The notes beneath the pieces are model-generated. The model searched no databases. It was not told the DNA's origin and was given only the letters and a program-made list of their open reading frames with translations. This document shows positions 1 through 8,185 of a stretch of DNA of 42,093 nucleotides, piece by piece (position 1 is the stretch's first letter; every line of letters begins with the position of its first letter). Origin of the DNA: a virus; IMG/VR virus record IMGVR_UViG_3300018405_000005, positions 1 through 42,093 of that record; one strand, written 5' to 3'. The position numbers and the translations under genes are program-made.

Positions 1-123
1 CATAGTTGGTGAGCTCTTCAGTAGCAACCAAGATTCCAGCTGCATGCTTTCCGGCGTGAGATGCGTGCCCTTCGATTTCACTGACAAGGCGCATATTCGG
101 ATAGCGCTCAATAAACTTTTGCC
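1..123. repeat. Direct repeat of the window ends (circular assembly overlap), left copy
   Basis: The first 123 bases are identical to bases 41971-42093. The polymerase reading frame stays open and continuous across the junction when the two copies are merged, giving a circle of about 41,970 bp. This is the pattern left by assembling a circular or terminally redundant phage genome. It is too short to be a typical long terminal repeat, but a real short repeat cannot be excluded from sequence alone. Confidence 0.93.
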
Positions 124-1381
124 CTGCCTCCGTGGTATCGAATGTATCTGCAATACACATTGCGGCTCGTGCATCACCTGAGCTTCGTTCAATGATAGCA
201 TCTTTAACTTCACTTGTTTCATAAGCAGGTATCTCCAATGACTTGGCAAATTCCCCAATTGCTGACTTAGCTTTCAAACGGTTGATGTTAGCTAGACAGC
301 GAACCTTGTTTTGCCCATACTTGCGCTTCAGATATTTAACTACGTTTTCACGCTTAGCATCTGGGAAGTCCACATCAATATCAGGCAAGTCGTGACGGTT
401 GATATCAATGAAACGTTCAAAGATTAGGTCATGCTCAATTGGGTCAACTTCTGTGATGCCCATCAGGTAGCAGACAAGCGAACCAGCGGAAGAACCACGT
501 GCTGGCCCAACCATCATTGTACGCTTGGCTTGCTTAATCATATCTTGAGTAATTAAGAAGTAGTCTGTGTAGTCTTTCTCTTTGATCAGATTAAGCTCTT
601 TGTGAAGACGCTGCTCATAGCGTTCATCCCAAACATCTTTTGTCTTTGAGAAGTCCATAGCCTTGATCAAATCATGATCACCATCCCAGTGAACCATGCC
701 AGCTTTTGGAATGTCAAAATGCTCAATTTGATCTGCGATTTCACGAGTTAGTGAAACAGCAAACTCATCACCATACTCAGCCATCCATTCCGCTTCTGAA
801 AGGATGTGTTGAGGATAGATTTCTAAGTTGAAGCTATGCACCACCCCGTCACCTCGACCTTTACGTGCTCCTGCAAGGAGTTGGTACACGTCTTTGTCTT
901 TGAGCTTTGGATAGTTATTGGTAACAATTGCGACCTTCTTTCCATCCTGTGCGATGTTGTTTGGATGAGCTTGTCCACAATAAGTCCAGTTGGCTTTCTC
1001 GTGAGCAATTGGAGATATAACGACCACATCATCCAAGCTGGTAAGGTTTGAATAGTTGAGTCGAGGGATGTAGTAGAAGTTGTCAAATGCTTTGGATGTA
1101 AGCTCATAAATGCGCTTGAGACCCTTGGCATTCTTGGCAATGAATATCCAAGGCAACGATGCATTGCGTTGCTTGCTATCATCAGGTAGACAGAATAAGC
1201 GAACGCCATAGATTGGTTTAAAGCCATGCTTCTTACTCGCTTTCTCAAGTTGTACGTGACCAAAAGTATTGTTGAGGTCAGCGACCCCAACAACACCATC
1301 AGTAGCGTACTCATGAATGTTTTTCATATGCAGAAATGACTGCTTGAAAGAGAATTCAGTTTGTAACGCTAGATGAATCAT
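1..1381 (-). CDS. dnaE: DNA polymerase III alpha subunit-like (family C) polymerase, N-terminal 460 residues
   Basis: This is the first part of a 939-residue polymerase whose remainder lies at 40532-41970; the gene crosses the arbitrary ends of the window. It is expected to copy the phage DNA. Visible in this part are an N-terminal PHP-like domain (about residues 1-220), the GPARGSSAGS palm motif (about residue 290) and the catalytic PDIDVDF motif (about 331-337, two metal-binding aspartates). The PHP metal sites look lost: the usual HxH near the start reads HLALQTEFS, and the usual TDHGN reads ADLNN. Built-in proofreading by the PHP domain is therefore unlikely. The start ATG at 1379-1381 overlaps the stop of the DnaQ-like exonuclease gene by one base (TAATG), which argues for coupled translation of polymerase and proofreader. 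The family assignment is firm. Confidence 0.95.
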   Translation of the reverse strand, partial: MIHLALQTEFSFKQSFLHMKNIHEYATDGVVGVADLNNTFGHVQLEKASKKHGFKPIYGVRLFCLPDDSKQRNASLPWIFIAKNAKGLKRIYELTSKAFDNFYYIPRLNYSNLTSLDDVVVISPIAHEKANWTYCGQAHPNNIAQDGKKVAIVTNNYPKLKDKDVYQLLAGARKGRGDGVVHSFNLEIYPQHILSEAEWMAEYGDEFAVSLTREIADQIEHFDIPKAGMVHWDGDHDLIKAMDFSKTKDVWDERYEQRLHKELNLIKEKDYTDYFLITQDMIKQAKRTMMVGPARGSSAGSLVCYLMGITEVDPIEHDLIFERFIDINRHDLPDIDVDFPDAKRENVVKYLKRKYGQNKVRCLANINRLKAKSAIGEFAKSLEIPAYETSEVKDAIIERSSGDARAAMCIADTFDTTEAGQKFIERYPNMRLVSEIEGHASHAGKHAAGILVATEELTNY

Positions 1382-1944
1382 TACTTGATTACTCCTGTTG
1401 CACATAGGTGTTTGTAACAACGAATCATTGCTGTTACGTCAGCTTTTGCTCTGTGAGCATCAGGGAACTGCTCATTGAACAAGTGTTGGTAAAGATTGCT
1501 CAAAGACATACGACGTTGCTCAATGTGCATTGTCTTTTGAACTGTACAAACCTTTTCTGGTGGGAATGGGAAGTGTACAATCTTACCAATACGAGAAATC
1601 TCGTTTGCCATCATTGCTGTATCAAATGCACAGTTGTGAGCAACCCAAGCATGAACACCAACATGGAACTTAGCAATCTGTGGAAACACTTCACAGAACA
1701 ATGGAGCATCTTTAACCATCTCTGGAGTGATGTGAGTGATCTTAGTAATCTCCTGTGACACCTCACCAAATTGAGGGCGGAGGAAAGTATCAATTTCATC
1801 AATCTTCTCGATGACACCATCTGAGCGATGAACCAATTTTGCCATGTAAAGCTCAATGATTTCAGGTTGCTTTTCCATTTCCTGAACTTCTGGTTTGATT
1901 AGACCTGTTGTCTCTGTATCAAACGCTACTACAATTTTTTCCAT
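1381..1944 (-). CDS. DnaQ-like 3'-5' exonuclease (proofreading)
   Basis: A 187-residue DEDDh exonuclease, the fold of the Pol III epsilon subunit. The three motifs are complete: FDTETTG (D9, E11), HNCAFD (residues 103-108) and HRAKAD (H164, D169). It should remove misincorporated 3' nucleotides for the family C polymerase encoded immediately downstream, whose PHP domain appears inactive. No clamp-binding peptide or extra domain is obvious. The start is supported by GGAG seven bases before the ATG. It lies just after a minus-strand hairpin (1961-1985), so its expression may be partly separated from the genes before it. Confidence 0.93.
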   Translation of the reverse strand: MEKIVVAFDTETTGLIKPEVQEMEKQPEIIELYMAKLVHRSDGVIEKIDEIDTFLRPQFGEVSQEITKITHITPEMVKDAPLFCEVFPQIAKFHVGVHAWVAHNCAFDTAMMANEISRIGKIVHFPFPPEKVCTVQKTMHIEQRRMSLSNLYQHLFNEQFPDAHRAKADVTAMIRCYKHLCATGVIK

Positions 1945-1960
1945 GAGTATTCTCCGGTTA

Positions 1961-1985
1961 GTTAAAAGCCTCTTTGCAGAGGCTT
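1961..1985 (-). terminator. Hairpin with U tract, leftward intrinsic terminator candidate
   Basis: On the minus strand an 8-bp perfect stem (AAGCCTCT/AGAGGCTT) with a GCAA tetraloop is followed by TTTT. It lies between the methyltransferase gene and the exonuclease gene. The U tract is short, so read-through into the exonuclease-polymerase pair is likely. Confidence 0.65.
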
Positions 1986-2000
1986 ATATTATATTATATT

Positions 2001-2504
2001 TTACTTTTCAGATAAAGGCTTACGTAGTTGAATCATCAGCGCTAAATTCTGTTCACAATCACCCATGATAAAGTTTGTGACAATATCCATAGGCTCAAGT
2101 TTCTTTGTTTTGTAGTAAGTGTATGTGTAGAGCTTTTCAAATGTACGCTCTGTGAATACATTACAGTGTGTAATATCACTAGCCTGCATATGGCTGTTGT
2201 AGTAAGGAACAACAATGTTGATGTGACCACCTGGCTTTAGCACTCGACGAATCTCTGTCATTAGGAACAGAATGTTCTCAACGTGCTCTAGCAAGTGATA
2301 ACAGTGAATCATATCAACTGAATTATCTTCAGCAGGAATACTCATTGTATTGGCATCCCAGCCCATTGCCAAGTCAAGCGGAACAGCACCATCAATGTGT
2401 TTATTGCCAGCCCCAAGATTCAATACCAAACCTTCTTTTGATTGTAGGATTTCGCTGTAGTTACGCATCATCCCTAGATTGAATAGATCAATCAATGTTT
2501 TCAT
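2001..2504 (-). CDS. Class I SAM-dependent methyltransferase, substrate unknown
   Basis: A 167-residue protein with the Rossmann-type methyltransferase pattern: SAM-binding LNLGAGNK (about 28-35), an acidic residue after the next strand (PLD, about 44), HLLEHV (70-75) and RRVLKPGGHINIVVPYY (about 87-103), typical of Methyltransf_11-like enzymes. It should transfer a methyl group from S-adenosylmethionine. No DNA-methylase catalytic motif such as DPPY or a PC motif is visible, so a nucleic-acid target is not shown; a small molecule, lipid or protein target is equally possible. It overlaps the end of the HAD-DUF3310 gene by 17 bases, and AAGGAGA six bases before the ATG supports the start. Confidence 0.85.
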   Translation of the reverse strand: MKTLIDLFNLGMMRNYSEILQSKEGLVLNLGAGNKHIDGAVPLDLAMGWDANTMSIPAEDNSVDMIHCYHLLEHVENILFLMTEIRRVLKPGGHINIVVPYYNSHMQASDITHCNVFTERTFEKLYTYTYYKTKKLEPMDIVTNFIMGDCEQNLALMIQLRKPLSEK

Positions 2505-3183
2505 ATTTTGTCTCCTTGATCATTTGAACCATTTGTTGAATCTTGTTCAAGTCTTTTACACCATCTTTATTTTTGTAGCGCAAGATATACTTGATTACAT
2601 TACCTTCCATGCCATTAAGGTCATTTGCTGCATTGATAACACCAGGCTCAATCACCAAGTCCTTGTAGTGGCTTCCGCCATGTTGATATTGGAACACTGG
2701 TAGTGACATCAAGCGGGCAACCTTTAAAGCCTTCTCTGTGATACCTAGTTGCTCACAAATAAGCTGATCAGTAAGATTGCCAAGACCGACTGCTGGAGTC
2801 TCACCAAGGAACTCACCCGTGTTTGGCATAACCTGAACAGCACGGTCATCCCAAAACTCTTTGAAGAACTTGTGCTTGGTAGCAGTAATATCTACAATTG
2901 GAATGTTATAGTGATCACACCACTTTCTAATTGCCATATCTGCTAAATCAGACTCAGCAGGGTCAGATACGCGAGCTGTATAAATCCACACTTCTTTCCC
3001 TTCGCTGACAGCTTGTTTAACCTTTTCAACCATAGCAGGGACAGGCTTGCCAATATGCTCAACACCTTTCCACCCATGGTATTCCGCTAGTGTACCATCA
3101 AGGTCAACGGCAATTGCATAACGCTCGGCTTTGCCACCGTGATTATCTTGTGCTGCCATTTCTGCAAATGTTGGTTCGCTCAT
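2488..3183 (-). CDS. HAD-like phosphatase fused to a DUF3310 domain
   Basis: A 231-residue two-domain protein. Residues about 21-120 carry HAD superfamily motifs: DLDGT (D27, D29), YTAR (68-71) and WDDRA (111-115), with a conserved lysine likely just before. Residues about 171-222 match DUF3310, the small phage domain seen in nucleotide-kinase-like proteins (HYKDLVIEP, GNVIKYILRYKNKDG, DLNKIQQM). It presumably acts on nucleotides or another phosphorylated metabolite during phage DNA synthesis, which fits its place next to thyX; the exact reaction is unknown. The start chosen (3183) has GGAG six bases upstream. An upstream ATG pair at 3213-3216 overlaps the thyX stop and could also start translation, adding 11 residues. 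Confidence 0.85.
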   Translation of the reverse strand: MSEPTFAEMAAQDNHGGKAERYAIAVDLDGTLAEYHGWKGVEHIGKPVPAMVEKVKQAVSEGKEVWIYTARVSDPAESDLADMAIRKWCDHYNIPIVDITATKHKFFKEFWDDRAVQVMPNTGEFLGETPAVGLGNLTDQLICEQLGITEKALKVARLMSLPVFQYQHGGSHYKDLVIEPGVINAANDLNGMEGNVIKYILRYKNKDGVKDLNKIQQMVQMIKETKYENID

Positions 3184-3215
3184 AATCATCTCCAATTTCT
3201 CTGTTGTTGTCATCA

Positions 3216-3929
3216 TTACTTAGCGTTGCGTACTTGGTCAATTAATTTGATGTAAGGAATTAGCTCATCAGTGCCATCAAACTTGTCATGGATGATTGAT
3301 TCCAAACGATTAAGTGCATATGTCTTGCCATCACGCAAGAACTCTGCAAACTCAGGGAATGCTTCTACAACACAATTGTACATGGCATCCATCACTTCAC
3401 GATACTCGCCCTGTGTACGAGAGCTTGCACGAGAAGCCATCATGTCACTCAGAGAGCGGAGGTTGAACTTGGCAGTGATGTTGGTTGAGATGTTTGTAGG
3501 GAGAATGCCACGAGCATCTTCAATCGGAACACCAGCTGAAACAAGGTCATCATATGCTTCTTGAATCATCTCCATTGCATCATCATACATAGCTTTTTGC
3601 AATGGAGTCTTGATGCCTGGTCCAGTGATGTACTCAAAGCCATCCATGTTAAGTATACGCATAGTTTGCTGTGCATAGCTACCAGTGCGGTTGCGAACAA
3701 ACTGATGAGTAAAGGCGCGTGATACGCCTTCGATGCAGAATGTGAAGTCTACAAATTCCCAGCTTGACTTGATTGTATTGACCATGTACTCAAGCTGTTC
3801 TTTCTTTGCTTCTTCCGACATGCCAATTACATTCTCTAGCATATCAACACCCATATTCAAACGAGTGTTCTTTGTGAAGATTAGAGTGTCAACAGGGTTT
3901 GTAGTATGTGCAATTAGTGTTACTTTCAT
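3216..3929 (-). CDS. thyX: FAD-dependent thymidylate synthase ThyX
   Basis: A 237-residue flavin-dependent thymidylate synthase, which makes dTMP from dUMP using methylenetetrahydrofolate, FAD and NADPH. The signature segment reads RNRTGSYAQQTMR (residues 79-91), preceded by EGVSRAFTHQFV. The classical RHRxxS motif has Asn in place of His, while both arginines and the serine remain. The C-terminal part (NLRSLSDMM, SRASSRTQGEYREV) matches the conserved substrate-binding helix region. The ATG overlaps the TGA of the upstream FAD-type gene (ATGA), and AGGA lies eight bases before it. It supplies thymidylate for phage replication. Confidence 0.93.
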   Translation of the reverse strand: MKVTLIAHTTNPVDTLIFTKNTRLNMGVDMLENVIGMSEEAKKEQLEYMVNTIKSSWEFVDFTFCIEGVSRAFTHQFVRNRTGSYAQQTMRILNMDGFEYITGPGIKTPLQKAMYDDAMEMIQEAYDDLVSAGVPIEDARGILPTNISTNITAKFNLRSLSDMMASRASSRTQGEYREVMDAMYNCVVEAFPEFAEFLRDGKTYALNRLESIIHDKFDGTDELIPYIKLIDQVRNAK

Positions 3930-4816
3930 TTTCTGATTCCTAGCATTCTATCGTAAGCTGAAGTTTTCATCATTGACTCAATTCGATCAATGTCTTGTAC
4001 TACATCATCCAAAAGGACTTTGCGCCATGTAGCGTGGCGACCAAGAGAATAGATATTGTGCTCTGATGATATTTTGTACATCAGGTCTTTTCTGTATTCC
4101 TCCTCAAGCGGAACAAACTTGCCAAACTCTTGACGGTAGTGGCTTGTTACAGTGTTGAAGTCACTAACAATCCCAAGAGTTGTCAATAGCTCATCAATCA
4201 CTGTATCACCAACAGGGGCAACAGACTCAACAATCAATTGATTGCAAGTAATTGACGCTCTGTATATTGGCGTATTGCCAGGGAAGTAAACAGTCTGATA
4301 CATGTCACAATTTTTGATTTCTCGTGTTGAGACATATATAGGCTTTTGCTTTTCCGCTTTCTTGATTGGAGTCTCAATCCCAAGCTTGCTGGCTAGGATT
4401 GGCAAAGGAAGCGTGCTGACAACAGGTCGCTTCAATTCACTCAAGTTCGCATTACTACCATAAGAAATACGATTATCAAGATGATTGAGCATAAGCTCAT
4501 GGAAATTAGCAGGCGCCACATAACGTACAGAACTGCTAATGTCACTAATGCTGCGGTCATAATAACCTCCAGTAACCTTATAGCTGTATAAGTTACTCAA
4601 GAACAAACTAGGCTGAACAAACTCACCCATATAGAAAATGCCCTTGTGCACTTTAACTTTCTTGAAAGGTATTCCAGTCAGCTGGCTAACCTTGTCAGTA
4701 CGAAAGCGGAGTAAAGCTTTATGAGTATTCGGTGTGTCTAAGTATTCATGTATCACGGCATTTTTGAACGCATATCCTGCGAGGCATCCCGTAAGCCCTG
4801 CTCCAAGTATAACCAT
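3926..4816 (-). CDS. FAD/NAD(P)-binding oxidoreductase-like protein
   Basis: A 296-residue protein that begins directly with a dinucleotide-binding Rossmann motif (VILGAGLTGCLAGY, residues 2-15). A later segment (SLGRHATWRKVLLDDVVQDI, about 258-277) resembles the second FAD-contact region of UDP-galactopyranose mutase and amine-oxidase type flavoproteins. The middle is divergent and the protein is shorter than typical members (about 350-400 residues). It is translationally coupled to thyX by an ATGA overlap, so a role in thymidylate or flavin chemistry is tempting but not shown. A glycan-modifying role is the alternative. The family call is moderately secure; the reaction is unknown. Confidence 0.65.
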   Translation of the reverse strand: MVILGAGLTGCLAGYAFKNAVIHEYLDTPNTHKALLRFRTDKVSQLTGIPFKKVKVHKGIFYMGEFVQPSLFLSNLYSYKVTGGYYDRSISDISSSVRYVAPANFHELMLNHLDNRISYGSNANLSELKRPVVSTLPLPILASKLGIETPIKKAEKQKPIYVSTREIKNCDMYQTVYFPGNTPIYRASITCNQLIVESVAPVGDTVIDELLTTLGIVSDFNTVTSHYRQEFGKFVPLEEEYRKDLMYKISSEHNIYSLGRHATWRKVLLDDVVQDIDRIESMMKTSAYDRMLGIRK

Positions 4817-4835
4817 ATTTTTAGTTCCATGTAAT

Positions 4836-4864
4836 AAAGAAAATGGGAAGCTTTTCAGCTTCCC
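4836..4864 (-). terminator. Hairpin with GAAA loop and U-rich tail, leftward terminator candidate
   Basis: On the minus strand a perfect 8-bp stem (GGGAAGCT/AGCTTCCC) closes a GAAA tetraloop and is followed by ATTTTCTTT. It lies between the end of the gene at 4942-5526 and the FAD-type gene, so it should reduce transcription into the thyX operon. Confidence 0.75.
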
Positions 4865-4941
4865 AGTTTCGAATCAACTCTGGTCAATTATCAGTTACAT
4901 GGATGGGTTGATAAAATACGTGCCCAGAGTATCATCTATGC

Positions 4942-5526
4942 TTATGCTTCAGTAGTAGCTTCAACACCAGCAATTTGGTTTACCATAGCGTGGATTGCTA
5001 GGTAGTGAGATTGGTGACGCTTAACGTTCTCTGATGTTTCTTCGTTGCCATCAGTACCTTGGATGAACGCAATTGCTTGCTCTTTTGAACAAGTTGGGTT
5101 CGCAACAAGGAAGGCATAGAACTTGCCAGCAAAACCTTGTTTGCCACCGCCGTTACCACCTTTTGATTTCTTGAACACTTCAAGCTCATTTTTCTTAGCG
5201 TAAGCACGAATAAGAGCAGCAGCAGATTTTTCAGTGCCGTTGATTGCTTCAGCAAGAGTAGCAACAGCGCCATCAAAACCTTCTTCAGTTGAAAGGTCAA
5301 CACCTTCAACTGCTTCAAGAAGCTTCTGTTCTTTTTCTTCTTTGCTTACTGCTAGACCAGCATCAACCATGAATTGGTTGAACAGGCGTGTAACGTTTTT
5401 GAACGTTGCACCAGCAGAGATCATGTCAAGTTTGATTGCATCTTCTTCTTTGCCAGCTTCATGTGCTGCGTCAAATGCTTCGCGGATTGCAACTTCTACT
5501 TCATTTTCATTAACTTGTTCAGGCAT
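4942..5526 (-). CDS. Conserved phage protein, paralogue of the 17176-17862 product
   Basis: A 194-residue acidic, mostly helical protein of unknown function. Its second half (about residues 130-185) aligns with residues about 66-120 of the protein encoded at 17176-17862. Shared positions include GFA then (K/D)(F/Y)Y, (Q/K)A(I/K)AFI.G, ET..NVK.H..HYL and a following I.A. A glycine- and lysine-rich linker (about 120-130, KKSKGGNGGGKQG) precedes the shared domain, as an alanine/lysine stretch does in the other copy. The N-terminal part is rich in Glu and Ala. It stands as its own unit, with a 132-bp leader before it and a terminator-like hairpin after it. GGAG lies before the ATG. A DNA-binding or abundant accessory replication role is only a guess. 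Confidence 0.8.
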   Translation of the reverse strand: MPEQVNENEVEVAIREAFDAAHEAGKEEDAIKLDMISAGATFKNVTRLFNQFMVDAGLAVSKEEKEQKLLEAVEGVDLSTEEGFDGAVATLAEAINGTEKSAAALIRAYAKKNELEVFKKSKGGNGGGKQGFAGKFYAFLVANPTCSKEQAIAFIQGTDGNEETSENVKRHQSHYLAIHAMVNQIAGVEATTEA

Positions 5527-5658
5527 GGGATACTCTCCAGTTGTATTTGTTAGGGGAAAAACTAAATAACCTTTTAGGCTAGGACTTAAATATAACCTAT
5601 AGGCTTGTTTAAGGGAAGCGTTTTTGACAAATTTCTTATAACTTTTTAGCCCTTTTTA

Positions 5659-7227
5659 TTAACTAAATACGGATTCGGTTATATTGAAATATTTGCCTTT
5701 CTTCTCCACTCTGATACGAATAGCTTGTTTCAGAGTTTCTGTTTGTGGCATGAACTCAGCAACTGTTTTGGTTGGTGTTCCGCCTCTGTACTTAATCCAG
5801 TGATGGGCTTTCTGTCTTGCAAACCCTCTGTGCTCAAGGCAGATGTGCTCTTTGATAACCCGTGAGCCGCAGTGGTACTTAACAACCAGTGTTGTAGGCT
5901 TCCCAAATCCTGGCTTTTGTTCATATGTGACATGGTCTACTTTCAACCAATGAGGTTGTCCATCATCAATGATATGAGCATTGGCTGCATTAGGAGTCAA
6001 ACCATGCTCTCTAGGGAATTTGTATCCACAGCGTTCACAAATGCGAACAGCTGCGTGAACCAATAGGTTACACTTTGGACACTCCTTCATGATTGGCTCA
6101 CCACCACCTTTGCCCTTGCCTTTGATTTTGATCAATGGGTCATTGATTGGCCCAAGTCTTTCAAAGTTGCCAGCAAAGTCAAGTATCAGGCAATTCTCTT
6201 TGCCTTCATAAGTACGTGAGCCACGACCTGCTATTTGTACATGAAGCACTGGTGATTCAGTCAAGCGTAGAACACCAATCAAGTCAATTGCTGGATGGTC
6301 AAAGCCAGTTGTCAATACATCAACGTTAACAACACAACGATATTTGAAATTCTTAATATCATTGATAACCTTGTCACGGTCAAATCCATACTCATGCATT
6401 CGACTGTGAACAACAATTGTTGGAATACCTTCTCTGTTCAACCACTCTGCTATGTGATCAGCGTGATCCATATCAATAGCAAACAACAACCATTGCTTTC
6501 TGTCTTTGCCTCGCTCAACTATCTCTTTCAAGATAGCATCAGTGACAGCCTTTCTGTCATACTTCTGAGCCAAGTCTTTGAGGTTGAAGTCACCACCTGT
6601 CATCCTTACATCCTCAGCATCCATCTTAAATGATGTGCCCTCAGCAGTAAGCGGAGTCAGGAATCCTTCTTTGACAAGTTGAACAAACTTCTCTTTCTTA
6701 GTCCAGTCAACAATAACATCATCAAATAGATGCTCATCACCTTTGCCATAGATGTAGCCAGTGCCAAGGCGATAGTATGTAGCGGTGAATCCAATGACAG
6801 TTGCTTCAAGTTCTCTGAGTAGCTTTCTGTACATTGACTCAGGGTCATATGATACACGATGGCACTCATCAATAACAACAAAGTCAAAGTCTTTGAAAAG
6901 CTCTGGGTTACGATAAGCAGACTGAACGCCTGCTACCGTAATATCACCAATCTCTTTTCTACCACCAGATGCTGAATACATGCTGACTTTCTTGCCAGTG
7001 AACTTCTCAATTGACTTGTAGTTCTGGTCTAGGATTTCCCACACGTGGGATAAAACTAGAACCTTAGCACCACGCTCATTAGCCCATTGAATAAAGTCAG
7101 CAATACAGTATGATTTGCCAGCACCAGTAGGGTATGCTACAATTGGATTCTTGCCAGGCTTTGTAAAGATGTATGAAGCAATAGCTGGTGTTGACTCTGC
7201 TTGATAATATCTTAATTCAATTCCCAA
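5659..7227 (-). CDS. Superfamily 2 DEAD/DEAH-box helicase with C-terminal zinc finger
   Basis: A 522-residue SF2 helicase. Visible motifs are the Walker A PTGAGKS (33-39), the DECH box (120-123), TAT (148-150) and the motif VI-like QIAGRGSR (331-338). After the second helicase lobe a four-cysteine zinc ribbon is present (C383, C386, C397, C400). It probably unwinds or remodels DNA during replication or recombination. The reading frame starts with TTG at 7225-7227, with AAGGA nine bases upstream and 16 bases of overlap with the nuclease gene. No ATG close enough would keep the conserved LRYYQ start, so the TTG start is preferred. It resembles the UvsW/RecG-type phage helicases only in general layout. 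Confidence 0.93.
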   Translation of the reverse strand: MGIELRYYQAESTPAIASYIFTKPGKNPIVAYPTGAGKSYCIADFIQWANERGAKVLVLSHVWEILDQNYKSIEKFTGKKVSMYSASGGRKEIGDITVAGVQSAYRNPELFKDFDFVVIDECHRVSYDPESMYRKLLRELEATVIGFTATYYRLGTGYIYGKGDEHLFDDVIVDWTKKEKFVQLVKEGFLTPLTAEGTSFKMDAEDVRMTGGDFNLKDLAQKYDRKAVTDAILKEIVERGKDRKQWLLFAIDMDHADHIAEWLNREGIPTIVVHSRMHEYGFDRDKVINDIKNFKYRCVVNVDVLTTGFDHPAIDLIGVLRLTESPVLHVQIAGRGSRTYEGKENCLILDFAGNFERLGPINDPLIKIKGKGKGGGEPIMKECPKCNLLVHAAVRICERCGYKFPREHGLTPNAANAHIIDDGQPHWLKVDHVTYEQKPGFGKPTTLVVKYHCGSRVIKEHICLEHRGFARQKAHHWIKYRGGTPTKTVAEFMPQTETLKQAIRIRVEKKGKYFNITESVFS

Positions 7228-8072
7228 AACATTTCATCCTTTTCATATTGATCACATGGTTTGAAATCATCACATACAACATTTGCATAAGTACAGCGCC
7301 AAATGCCATTGTCTTCAACATCAACATGCTTGCAGTTCTTGCAAGAACGCTTCATTGGCTTCTTGTCAAAGCAAACTTGACGAGCGTCACAAAGCTTACA
7401 CTCAAACCAAGTTGGTTGGTTGTTGCCAATTCGGTCTGAAAGAACTTCAAGCATGATCACTTCCGCTTCTTTACGTTGTAGCTCTTTGAAGTGCGCCTCA
7501 TCAAAGTCTTCCCATTCAAGATAGATTGTTGAGTCATTCTTGTTGTAAGCCATATACAGAGCTTTGGTCAATTTGCGATAGCCCATATAGGCTTGCATCT
7601 GATCATAGTGGCCAGGCTTTGATACTTTAACTTTGTTCTTTAACAGGTCTTTGAATGACTTGTCATTGTGAGTCTTGAACTCTGTAAGGAATGTCATTCC
7701 CTTGTATGTCTCAAAGAACTCAGAGCCAGGGTGGAACACACCCTCTCCATCGATGTGACCCTTCCAGTGACCTGCAACACCTGACACACTAGCTTGATCA
7801 TTCTTGACAACAATGCCCAGCTTCTTCAACTCAGCTGTTAAGACTGGCTCCATGCGATGCCCTTCATTGAACAGGCGGAGAATACGAGCTGAGTGCTTAA
7901 CAGTGTAGCAGTCATAGTGAGCCAATTGCATTTGGCGGATACATTTGTTACCGATTGAAGACAAGCCATTGTAGCCACGTAGGTCTTGTTCAATTTCAAT
8001 CTCATTTAGACGCCACATCATCTCCTGTTCAGGAGTGCGCTTCTTCTTCAGAAGACTTCCAATTTTTGCCAT
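7212..8072 (-). CDS. RecB/Cas4-like PD-(D/E)XK nuclease with cysteine clusters
   Basis: A 286-residue nuclease. The core reads GHIDG (D108), TEFKTH (E131, K133) and YDQMQAYM (about 157-163), the D, ExK and QxxxY motifs of RecB-family exonucleases. After the core, cysteines at about 225, 228 and 234 (CKLCDARQVC) and 244, 247 and 260 (CKNC ... WRC) suggest an Fe-S or zinc site, as in Cas4/AddB-like enzymes. It should degrade or process DNA ends for recombination. It is coupled to the SF2 helicase gene by a 16-base overlap, which suggests they work together as a nuclease-helicase pair. No helicase domain is fused to it. Confidence 0.85.
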   Translation of the reverse strand: MAKIGSLLKKKRTPEQEMMWRLNEIEIEQDLRGYNGLSSIGNKCIRQMQLAHYDCYTVKHSARILRLFNEGHRMEPVLTAELKKLGIVVKNDQASVSGVAGHWKGHIDGEGVFHPGSEFFETYKGMTFLTEFKTHNDKSFKDLLKNKVKVSKPGHYDQMQAYMGYRKLTKALYMAYNKNDSTIYLEWEDFDEAHFKELQRKEAEVIMLEVLSDRIGNNQPTWFECKLCDARQVCFDKKPMKRSCKNCKHVDVEDNGIWRCTYANVVCDDFKPCDQYEKDEMFWELN

Positions 8073-8093
8073 AATAGTATTCCAAGGTGTCTA

Positions 8094-8121
8094 CAAAAAA
8101 GGCAGCCTACAAGAGACTGCC
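8094..8121 (-). terminator. Hairpin with U6 tract, leftward terminator candidate
   Basis: On the minus strand a 7-bp stem (GGCAGTC/GGCTGCC, one T-G pair) with a 7-base loop is followed by TTTTTTG. It sits about 20 bases before the start of the nuclease gene and after the DUF669 gene, so it would divide the single-strand-annealing genes from the nuclease-helicase pair. Confidence 0.75.
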
Positions 8122-8185
8122 AAGGGGGATTGCTAACAAATAAAACTTTGATCAACTTATCAGTGGTTGAACACAAGTTGAGAAA

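Noticed and set aside
1-123. True long terminal repeat of the virion DNA
   Set aside because: The repeat is only 123 bases, lies inside the polymerase gene and has no nearby terminase context, so an assembly overlap is the simpler reading.
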